Shown here: positions 1 through 4,783 of the stretch, piece after piece
Numbering within the stretch: the first letter of the stretch is position 1
Layout of the letters: each line of letters begins with the position of its first letter
Assembly (NCBI GenBank): GCA_903930195.1
Contig: CAIYXH010000283.1
Location: 1-5,000 of the forward strand
DNA: 5,000 nt
Reading direction: 5' to 3'
Source: an uncultured Actinomycetes bacterium
Lineage (GTDB): Bacteria > Actinomycetota > Thermoleophilia > Gaiellales > Gaiellaceae
Notes under the pieces: model-generated
Told to the model about the DNA's origin: nothing
The model's database searches: none
Seen by the model: only the letters and a program-made list of their open reading frames with translations
Program-made: the position numbers and the translations under genes

Positions 1-274
1 ACGGAAGCTCCACCAGGCCGTGCGCCGCGACGATCAGCGGTTCGATCGCCTCCGGGTCGACCGCGACGACCTCGCCCGTCGCGAGCGCGACGAACTCCGC
101 GTGGTCGACCGCGACTCCGGGTGCGTCGACGGTCGTCACCGCATCCCAGGCACGCGGACGCTGGATCCCGTGGACCCCGACCTCTTCCCACGCAGGCCTG
201 ACCTGCGAGCGTTGGTCGCCCTCCGCACCGTCGTTCCTGACGTCGTACGGCTCCACCCGCCCGAAGAGCCGCAT
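1..274 (-). CDS. Hypothetical protein downstream of hpf (3' end outside window)
   Basis: An ATG at 274-272 opens a frame that stays open to the left edge, giving the first 91 residues of a longer protein. The start lies one nucleotide after the hpf TGA. No Shine-Dalgarno is visible before it, so translation probably depends on re-initiation after hpf. The protein begins MRLFGRVEPYDV and continues through an acidic, Gln/Arg-containing stretch. It then has a segment rich in Val, Ala and Asp with alternating hydrophobic residues that looks like a beta-strand fold (around residues 45-90, including EFVALATGEVVAVD). No signal peptide, membrane segment or cysteine is seen. I do not recognise the family. 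It does not match the C-terminal dimerisation domain of long HPF as I know it, although it sits where that domain would be encoded. In-frame reading, codon bias and tight spacing support a real gene; its function is unknown. Confidence 0.62.
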   Translation of the reverse strand, partial: MRLFGRVEPYDVRNDGAEGDQRSQVRPAWEEVGVHGIQRPRAWDAVTTVDAPGVAVDHAEFVALATGEVVAVDPEAIEPLIVAAHGLVELP

Positions 275-275
275 C

Positions 276-605
276 TCAGGCGTGATGCGTGGTTCTGCGG
301 CGCGGTTCCGTGCGCCGCTTGGCGCGGTACCGGGCGATCTGACGGCAGAGCGTGTCGACGAGGGCGTCGATCGAGGTGTGGAAGTCGCCCGTCGCCGACC
401 GGGCGCGGATGGTGGTTCCCTTCGCGTAGACCGTCGCCTCGACGATGTGGTCGTCGCGCTTCGAGTGGTTCCGCTCCTCGGAGAGCTCCACCTCCACCTG
501 CGTCAAGCTCGAAAGCTGGGGTTCGAGCTTCGCGAGCTTGCGCTCTGCGTAGTCCCGGTCGCCGTCGCTGACCTTGACGTTCTTCCCTTTCACCTGGAGC
601 TGCAT
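276..605 (-). CDS. hpf: Ribosome hibernation promoting factor, short form (HPF/YfiA family)
   Basis: This 109-residue protein belongs to the HPF/RaiA family, whose members bind the 30S decoding region in stationary phase and block or dimerise idle ribosomes. The N-terminus MQLQVKGKNVKVSDGDRDY and the segment EATVYAKGTTIRARSATGDFH, followed by helix DALVDTLCRQIARYRAKRR (about residues 56-98), fit the family's beta-alpha-beta-beta-beta-alpha fold. The basic helix end (K/R-rich, residues 92-104) suits rRNA binding. Many actinobacterial homologues are about 200 residues or more, with a C-terminal dimerisation domain. This one stops after the ribosome-binding domain, so it should act like a short HPF or YfiA. 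An in-frame GTG at 611 would add two residues (MQ), but the AAGGAGGA at 613-620 sits only 2 nt from it and 8 nt from the ATG at 605, so I choose 605. It follows comF in the same direction, and a hypothetical gene starts 1 nt after its stop. Confidence 0.93.
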   Translation of the reverse strand: MQLQVKGKNVKVSDGDRDYAERKLAKLEPQLSSLTQVEVELSEERNHSKRDDHIVEATVYAKGTTIRARSATGDFHTSIDALVDTLCRQIARYRAKRRTEPRRRTTHHA

Positions 606-612
606 CTGCACG

Positions 613-620
613 TCCTCCTT
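613..620 (-). promoter_or_regulatory. Strong Shine-Dalgarno of hpf
   Basis: The minus strand reads AAGGAGGA at 620-613, a near-perfect anti-16S match and the only strong ribosome-binding site seen in the window. From the GGAGG core the spacing to the ATG at 605 is 8 nt and to the GTG at 611 only 2 nt, which decides the hpf start in favour of ATG. Most other genes here have weak or no such site and seem to rely on coupling, so hpf is probably translated efficiently and independently of comF. Confidence 0.85.
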
Positions 621-687
621 CGGTGTCTGGCGGGCGGTTGTGTCCGCGTGATGGTGATCTCTACCCCGAGCCTAGCTCGATCGAACC

Positions 688-705
688 CCGGACGGAAGCC
701 GCCGG
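688..705 (-). terminator. Hairpin after comF, possible weak terminator or mRNA end
   Basis: On the minus strand CCGGCGG (705-699) pairs with CCGTCCGG (695-688) around a CTT loop, giving seven G-C pairs with one bulged T. It begins about 17 nt after the comF stop and about 80 nt before the hpf start. No T-run follows, as is common for high-GC actinobacterial terminators, so it could be a partial terminator or a processing/stability hairpin. GC-rich DNA forms such short stems by chance, so confidence is low. Confidence 0.3.
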
Positions 706-721
706 CCCGCGCCCCAGCGCG

Positions 722-1396
722 TCAGCGCAGGGTGCGCGCGAAGGTGACGACGTGCACCTCGCGCGCTCCGCCCGCCCGCAGTGCGGTCGCCGCGGCTGAA
801 ACCGTTGCACCGGTCGTGTAGACGTCGTCGACCAGGATCACCCGCGCCGGGACAGGCTCACGCCCAGGGATGACCCGGAACGCGCCGCGCACGTTCCTGC
901 GCCGCTCCTCGCGGGCGAGGCCCGTCTGGCGTCCCACGGTGCGCGTCCGTTCGAGCAGCGGCCGCACCTCGAGCTCCCAGCGTCGTCCGAGGCCGCGAGC
1001 CAACCGCTCGGCCGGATGGTCGCCGCGGCGGACGCTTCGGTCCGCGTCGGCCGGGATATAGGTGATCAGGTCTGCCTCCGGCGCCGGCACAGCCTCGTCG
1101 ACGAGCGCGGCGGCGATCGGCGCCAGCGGGCGGAGCCCGCGCTCCTTCCAGCCGTGAATGAACGGCCGTGCGGGACCGACGTAACCCACCGCCGCACGCG
1201 CGGAGGCGAAGGCGAGCCGGCGTCCCGCGCACTCCCGGCAGGAGTCGACCGGCCAGACAACCGGCGCGCCACAGCAGCGGCAGAGCGGAAGCCGCAGCGG
1301 CCGCAGATCGTCGGCGCAGCCGGCGCAGAAGCGCTCGCCCGATGCGCCACAGGCGACGCAGCGGATCGGGAGGAGAAGGTCGACAAGCCACGCGAC
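722..1396 (-). CDS. comF: ComF family protein (zinc-ribbon phosphoribosyltransferase), 5' end uncertain
   Basis: ComF proteins are cytoplasmic and needed for DNA uptake in naturally competent bacteria; the biochemical role is not settled. Read from position 1396 the protein is about 224 residues, the usual family length. It opens with LVDLLLPIRCVACG and has four CxxC pairs (residues 13/16, 24/27, 39/42, 53/56) forming zinc ribbons. The family segment GYVGPARPFIHGWKERG follows (about residues 71-87), then the type I phosphoribosyltransferase PRPP loop VILVDDVYTTGAT (about 186-198) and a terminal strand VHVVTFART. The oddity is the start. The frame is open back to a TGA at 1445-1447, but no ATG, GTG or TTG occurs in it before GTG 1189, which would remove all the cysteines. 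A GTC at 1394-1396 lies where a start is expected and is one base from GTG. A non-standard start, a point change or a sequence error are all possible. hpf follows about 116 nt downstream. Confidence 0.85.
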   Translation of the reverse strand, partial: VAWLVDLLLPIRCVACGASGERFCAGCADDLRPLRLPLCRCCGAPVVWPVDSCRECAGRRLAFASARAAVGYVGPARPFIHGWKERGLRPLAPIAAALVDEAVPAPEADLITYIPADADRSVRRGDHPAERLARGLGRRWELEVRPLLERTRTVGRQTGLAREERRRNVRGAFRVIPGREPVPARVILVDDVYTTGATVSAAATALRAGGAREVHVVTFARTLR

Positions 1397-1414
1397 CGAC
1401 GGTAACCCCGAAGG

Positions 1415-1442
1415 TGTGACGTGTCTGTCACAGCTGTGTGAC
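1415..1442. promoter_or_regulatory. Cluster of three alternating TGTGAC/GTCACA half-sites upstream of comF
   Basis: On the plus strand TGTGAC lies at 1415-1420, GTCACA at 1427-1432 and TGTGAC again at 1437-1442, so the middle copy forms an inverted repeat with each neighbour (6-nt and 4-nt spacers). A further TCAC sits at 1445-1448. The cluster lies in the 74-nt gap between the upstream nucleotidyltransferase stop (1471) and the expected comF start, a natural operator position. The half-site resembles the TGTGA of CRP-family regulators, but the TGTGA-to-TCACA distance here is 8, not the canonical 6, so I do not assign a regulator. The repeats could also form two mutually exclusive RNA hairpins. 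Confidence 0.4.
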
Positions 1443-1470
1443 GATCACCGCCGGTCGGCGCGGACGGACC

Positions 1471-2238
1471 TCAGATGGCCGCGTCGTAGACCGCGCGCGG
1501 CGCCAGCCCGGCACGCGCACGAAAGCGGTTGTCGGCCTCGAGCAGCTGGCGACGATCGCCGATGTCGAGCCAGTCTTCCGCGAAGCGGAAGCCGTAGACC
1601 GGGTGCCGCTCCAGGAGCCAGAGCAGGAACGTCCCCGGCGGATCCGGCGGCAGCCCGTCGGCGAGGTAGCCGTCGATCAGGCCGAGATGCTCGGCCGAGA
1701 AGAGGTAGGTGGCCGTCGAGACGAGGTCGCTCTTCGGCACGTCCGGCTTCTCCTCGAGCGCCACGACGCGATCCTCCGCGTCGAGCTCGACGACCCCGTA
1801 GAGATAGGCAAGCGACGGATCGGCGAGCCGGTGCACCGCGATCGCGCTGCCGCCCTTCGCGCGCCAGAAGTCGAGGTATGCCTGCAGCGAGAACTCGAAG
1901 AGGTTGTCGGCGGCGATCACGAGGAGGTCGTCGCCGCCCAGGCCGCCGTTCTCGACCGCGAACTGCACGTCGCCGATCGCGCCGAGCCGATCCTCGTTCG
2001 AGGACGTGCCATCGTCGTGGACGACCACGTCGCGCTCGGCGCCCCACCGCGAGAAGGCACCCGCATAGACGGAGTTCGTGACGAGATGCACCTCGTCGAT
2101 CTCGTCGGTCGCCTGGATCCGGTCGAGGATCCAGTCGATCATGGGCCGCCCGCCGACCGGGAGGAGCGGCTTGGCCGTCGTATCGGTCAGAGGACGAAGC
2201 CGCATGGCGTAGCCGGCCGCCAGCAGGAGCGCTTTCAC
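1471..2238 (-). CDS. Sugar-1-phosphate nucleotidyltransferase (RmlA/GalU-like)
   Basis: This 255-residue protein is a Rossmann-like (GT-A fold) nucleotidyltransferase that joins an NTP and a sugar 1-phosphate to give NDP-sugar and pyrophosphate. The N-terminus KALLLAAGYAMRLRPLT followed by KPLLPVGGRPM (about residues 2-33) is the nucleotide-binding signature, with K23 as the usual phosphate-contacting lysine. The AADN motif (109-112) carries the metal aspartate D111, EEKP is at 162-165, and WLDIGD (223-228) gives the second metal aspartate D225. The length fits a single catalytic domain without the left-handed beta-helix of GlmU. Nucleotide and sugar specificity cannot be read from sequence; glucose-1-phosphate thymidylyl- or uridylyltransferase and mannose-1-phosphate guanylyltransferase are all possible. 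The start is a GTG at 2238 with only a weak ribosome-binding site. It lies past the hairpin that closes the preceding cluster, so it may have its own promoter, though it probably serves the same polysaccharide pathway. Confidence 0.9.
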   Translation of the reverse strand: MKALLLAAGYAMRLRPLTDTTAKPLLPVGGRPMIDWILDRIQATDEIDEVHLVTNSVYAGAFSRWGAERDVVVHDDGTSSNEDRLGAIGDVQFAVENGGLGGDDLLVIAADNLFEFSLQAYLDFWRAKGGSAIAVHRLADPSLAYLYGVVELDAEDRVVALEEKPDVPKSDLVSTATYLFSAEHLGLIDGYLADGLPPDPPGTFLLWLLERHPVYGFRFAEDWLDIGDRRQLLEADNRFRARAGLAPRAVYDAAI

Positions 2239-2330
2239 CCCGCGACCGTAGCGAGAGGCGTGGATGGCGCGTCGCGGTTAGCGACCGGTGGACAAATGGC
2301 GTGCAGCGACTGTTGCTTCCGTGGCCAACC
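2239..2330. other. Intergenic spacer before the RmlA-like gene
   Basis: This spacer separates the terminator hairpin from the GTG start of the downstream nucleotidyltransferase. I looked for a promoter on the minus strand: TTGGCC and TTGTCC occur as possible -35 elements, but neither has a credible -10 at 16-18 nt. A small inverted repeat GTCGC / GCGAC with a 5-nt loop lies at 2271-2285. No ORF or RNA gene is supported. If the hairpin does stop transcription, the promoter for the downstream genes must lie here. Confidence 0.45.
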
Positions 2331-2354
2331 GGGACAGGACCGAAGTCCTGTCCC
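2331..2354 (-). terminator. Perfect 10-bp hairpin with UUCG tetraloop, likely terminator
   Basis: On the minus strand GGGACAGGAC (2354-2345) is followed by TTCG and then by its exact complement GTCCTGTCCC (2340-2331). The loop is closed by a C-G pair, giving the exceptionally stable C(UUCG)G RNA tetraloop. It begins 8 nt after the TAG stop of the cupin gene at 2362. No T-tract follows, so it is either a U-less actinobacterial-type intrinsic terminator or a 3'-end stabiliser that separates the polysaccharide cluster from the next gene. The structure is seen directly; its termination role is inferred. Confidence 0.75.
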
Positions 2355-2361
2355 TCGAGGA

Positions 2362-2751
2362 CTACGGCGCGGGGGTGCCTTCGCGCCCGTACGCGTCTTC
2401 GAGCCGCACGACGTCGTCGAGGTGCGGCGTCGAGACCTCGAGGATCGTCGTATCGTCGATCGCAGTCACACGATGGACGGTGCCCGGCGTGTAGTGGAAG
2501 GCGGCGCCGGCGCCGATCTCCTCGCTCGTGAGCGTGCCCTCGCCCTCGTGGCCGAGCTCGAGCGTGGCCCGGCCCGACTGGACGAGCCAGGACTCGTCCT
2601 TCTGCTCGTGGTACTGCAGCGACAGCGACTGTCCCGCCTTCACGAACAGCACCTTGCCGCAGTAGATGTCGGTGAGCGCCCAGATCAGCTCGGAGCCCCA
2701 CGGCTTCTCGACCTTGCGGGGCTCGAAGGCCCACTCGGCGAAGGCAGTCAT
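2362..2751 (-). CDS. Cupin protein of the type II mannose-6-phosphate isomerase family
   Basis: This 129-residue single-domain cupin matches the C-terminal isomerase domain of bifunctional ManC/AlgA/WbpW-type enzymes. Supporting motifs are VEKPWGSE (14-21), the first cupin motif LSLQYHEQKDESWLVQSGRA (43-62), the second motif FHYTPGTVHRV (85-95) and the family's closing signature DDVVRLEDAYGR (112-123). Expected metal ligands are present: Q46, H48, E53 and H93. The canonical REHW segment is replaced by KDESW. Family members interconvert fructose-6-phosphate and mannose-6-phosphate, but small stand-alone cupins of this group are not all proven isomerases, so activity is inferred. The ATG at 2751 lies 10 nt after the TAG of the preceding nucleotidyltransferase, pointing to coupled translation; only a weak AGGATCAGG is seen before it. 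A stable hairpin follows its stop. The order nucleotidyltransferase then cupin mirrors the domain order of the fused ManC enzymes. Confidence 0.87.
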   Translation of the reverse strand: MTAFAEWAFEPRKVEKPWGSELIWALTDIYCGKVLFVKAGQSLSLQYHEQKDESWLVQSGRATLELGHEGEGTLTSEEIGAGAAFHYTPGTVHRVTAIDDTTILEVSTPHLDDVVRLEDAYGREGTPAP

Positions 2752-2761
2752 CGGCCTGATC

Positions 2762-3457
2762 CTACGCGAGCCACTCGGGATGGGCCGCGGAGTGCGCCGA
2801 CGCGGCGGCGAGCTCCTTCGGCGTGTTCACCGTGAGCCAGAGGCCGTGGTGCCGGAAGCCGCGCAGGCTGCCTTCGTCGGCGAGCTCCGGGAACGTCGTC
2901 GACTCGTGGTCGCCGCGGTCGGGAAGACGCTCGATCGCCTCCTCCGAGAGCACGTACATGCCGCAGCTGACCCAGTACGGGATCTGCCCCGCCTCGCGGA
3001 AGCCGGTGACGACCTCCGAGCCGTCGGCGAGGTCGACGATCCCGAACGACGACTTCGGACGTGCGACGGTGATGGTCGCGACGCCGCCCGTCGCGCGGTG
3101 ATGCGCGAGCTGGCCGACGAAGTCGACGGCGACGAGCTCGTCGCCGTTCATCGCATAGACGTCGCCGCTCTCCTCGCGCATCCGCGCGGCGTACTTGATC
3201 CCGCCGCCGCGCCCGAAGCGCTCCGGCTCCTCCGAGATCACGATCTCGGGCCCGTTGCCCGCAAGCTCCGTGGCGAAGAGCTCGCCTTGCCCGGCGGCGC
3301 ACGCGATGATCACGCGGCTCACGCCCGCCTTGCCGAGCCGTGCGACCTGGTAGCCGAGAAGCGGCTTGCCGGCGATATCTGCAAGGGACTTGGGACGACC
3401 GCCGAGCGCATCCCCCATGCGCGTCGCCATCCCGCCCGCGAGGACGATGGCCTCCAT
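2762..3457 (-). CDS. Short sugar nucleotidyltransferase (HddC / mannose-1-phosphate guanylyltransferase-like)
   Basis: This 231-residue single-domain GT-A nucleotidyltransferase has EAIVLAGGMATRM (2-14), RPKSLADIAGKPLL (21-34, K23 contacting phosphate), GGGIKYA (84-90) in place of the more usual GTGGA-like loop, and MNGDEL (103-108) with metal aspartate D106. FGIV (138-141) and FREAG (153-157) are typical of the catalytic core. The C-terminal motif reads LWLTVNTPKEL (206-216), so the second metal position that is often Asp is a Thr (T209) here. Its size and motifs resemble HddC (heptose-1-phosphate guanylyltransferase) and short mannose-1-phosphate guanylyltransferases; the true substrate cannot be told from sequence. 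The ATG at 3457 comes one codon (CCG) after the ugd TAG and in the same reading frame. The cupin gene follows 10 nt downstream. It probably supplies an NDP-hexose or NDP-heptose for envelope polysaccharide. Confidence 0.87.
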   Translation of the reverse strand: MEAIVLAGGMATRMGDALGGRPKSLADIAGKPLLGYQVARLGKAGVSRVIIACAAGQGELFATELAGNGPEIVISEEPERFGRGGGIKYAARMREESGDVYAMNGDELVAVDFVGQLAHHRATGGVATITVARPKSSFGIVDLADGSEVVTGFREAGQIPYWVSCGMYVLSEEAIERLPDRGDHESTTFPELADEGSLRGFRHHGLWLTVNTPKELAAASAHSAAHPEWLA

Positions 3458-3460
3458 CGG

Positions 3461-4774
3461 CTAGCGGGTGCCGGCGAGGACGGGTTCGCCGTCCGTCGTG
3501 ACCGTGGGCCGACCGATGCCTTCGTAGGCGAACCCGTTCGCGCGCGCTTCGTCCGGATCGAGCAGGTTGCGGCCGTCGACGATCAGCGGGAACACCATCG
3601 CGTCGCGGATCTCGGGGCGTGCGAGGGTCTTCAGCTGCGCCCACTCGGTGACGATCACCGCAGCGTCGGCATCGGCGACGGCCGCCTCGATCGAGTCGAC
3701 GATCTCGACGCCGCGCGGCAGGACGCTGCCGTCGGCGACCGGATCCCAGCCGCGTACCTCGGCGCCCTCTGCGAGCAGCCGGCTCGCGAGGACGATCGAC
3801 GGCGCCTCGCGCATGTCGTCGGTGTCGGGCTTGAAGGCGAGGCCGAGCAGTGCGATCTTCTTGCCGCGCAGCGAGCCGAGGTGGCGCTGGAGCTTGCCGA
3901 TCACGCGGCGCTTCTGCAGCTCGTTCACCTCGATCACGGCTGAGAGGAGCTGGAAGTGGTAGCCGGAGTTCGAGGCGAGCTGCTTGAGCGCGAGCGAGTC
4001 CTTCGGGAAGCAGGAGCCGCCGTAGCCGATGCCGGCGCGCAAGAAGTGCGGGCCGAGCCGACGGTCGAGGCCGACGCCCTCGGCGACGCTGACGACGTCG
4101 GCGCCGGTTGCCTCGCAGACGTTCGCGATCTCGTTGATGAACGAGATCCGCGTCATCAGGAAGGCGTTCGCCGCCAGCTTGATCATCTCGGCCGAGTTGA
4201 CGTCGGCGCGCACGATCGGCGCGTCGATCTTGGCGTAGAGCGCCGCAACCGCTGCACCATCGGCCTCCTCGAAGGCGCCGACGACGACGCGGTCGGGCTC
4301 CATGAAGTCACGGACGGCGTTCCCCTCGGCGAGGAACTCGGGGTTCGAGGCGTAGCCGACGTGGCCAAGGCCACGGACGTCGAGCCCGTGACGCACCTTG
4401 TCGCCCGTCCCGACCGGCACCGTCGACTTCATCACGACGATCGGGTGGCCCGAGAGCTCGGGAAGCTCGTCGATGACCGTCCAGACCCGTGAGAGGTCGG
4501 CGTCGCCCGAGTGAGTCGGCGGCGTGTCGACGCAGATGAAGAGGAACTCGCACTTGGCGATCTCGTTCACGTCGAGCGTGAAGGTCAGCCGTTCGCGGTT
4601 GCGCTCGAGGAGCTCCGGCACGTCGGCCTCGTGGAACGGCACCGCGCCGCTCTTGAGCGCGTCGATCTTCGCCGGTACGACGTCGCGGATCACGACCTCG
4701 TGTCCGAGCTCCGCGAAGCACGCGCCGGTCACCAGACCGACCCAGCCCGCCCCGAAGATGCCTACCTGCGCCAC
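3461..4774 (-). CDS. ugd: UDP-glucose 6-dehydrogenase
   Basis: This 437-residue enzyme oxidises UDP-glucose twice with NAD+ to UDP-glucuronate, a precursor for acidic polysaccharides and further nucleotide sugars. It has all three domains of the family. The N-terminal NAD-binding domain carries GAGWVG (G8, G10, G13), FICVDTPP (79-86), STVPVGT (117-123) and NPEFLAEG (144-151). The central helix has EMIKLAANAFLMTRISFINEIANV (about 196-219) with catalytic-site K199 and N203. The catalytic cysteine is C255 in GYGGSCFPKD (250-259). The C-terminal UDP-binding domain has LLGLAFKPDTDDMREAPS (309-326) and VTEW (375-378), and ends with a short family-variable tail. Length is normal and no key residue is missing. 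The start is a GTG at 4774, 9 nt after the stop of the preceding frame, with no good Shine-Dalgarno, suggesting coupling. A homologue acting on UDP-N-acetylmannosamine or GDP-mannose is less likely given the motif spacing. Confidence 0.96.
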   Translation of the reverse strand: MAQVGIFGAGWVGLVTGACFAELGHEVVIRDVVPAKIDALKSGAVPFHEADVPELLERNRERLTFTLDVNEIAKCEFLFICVDTPPTHSGDADLSRVWTVIDELPELSGHPIVVMKSTVPVGTGDKVRHGLDVRGLGHVGYASNPEFLAEGNAVRDFMEPDRVVVGAFEEADGAAVAALYAKIDAPIVRADVNSAEMIKLAANAFLMTRISFINEIANVCEATGADVVSVAEGVGLDRRLGPHFLRAGIGYGGSCFPKDSLALKQLASNSGYHFQLLSAVIEVNELQKRRVIGKLQRHLGSLRGKKIALLGLAFKPDTDDMREAPSIVLASRLLAEGAEVRGWDPVADGSVLPRGVEIVDSIEAAVADADAAVIVTEWAQLKTLARPEIRDAMVFPLIVDGRNLLDPDEARANGFAYEGIGRPTVTTDGEPVLAGTR

Positions 4775-4783
4775 GGCCGCAAT

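Noticed and set aside
1..274. C-terminal dimerisation domain of a long HPF split off by a frameshift
   Set aside because: The residues do not show the usual KPM...EEA...QMELLGH...F...VYRR pattern, and the frame has its own ATG right after the hpf stop; treated as a separate unknown gene.
609..611. GTG at 611 as the hpf start
   Set aside because: It lies only 2 nt from the GGAGG core, too close for normal initiation, whereas the ATG at 605 has 8-nt spacing and matches the usual family N-terminus.
655..690. Possible hpf promoter (TTCGAT, 16-nt spacer, TAGAGA on the minus strand) and a small CGAGC-CTA-GCTCG repeat at 667-679
   Set aside because: Both hexamers match the consensus poorly and short palindromes are common in GC-rich DNA; position is sensible but evidence is too weak to annotate.
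722..1189. comF starting at GTG 1189
   Set aside because: The frame upstream encodes four CxxC pairs and the conserved LLLP-R-C-x-x-C opening of ComF, so a start at 1189 would give an incomplete protein.
1415..1432. Canonical CRP-binding site
   Set aside because: TGTGA and TCACA are present but separated by 8 rather than 6 bases, so it does not meet the CRP consensus; kept only as an unassigned half-site cluster.
1438..2835. Long plus-strand open frame (465 codons) opposite two nucleotide-sugar genes
   Set aside because: It spans the antisense of two well-identified genes and their intergenic hairpin, has Arg/Asp/Val/Glu-biased low-complexity composition and no recognisable domain. Such antisense frames are expected in GC-rich coding DNA.
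2666..3943. Long plus-strand open frame (425 codons) opposite the nucleotidyltransferase and ugd
   Set aside because: It is antisense to genes with clear family motifs, compositionally biased and without domains; a codon-periodicity shadow.
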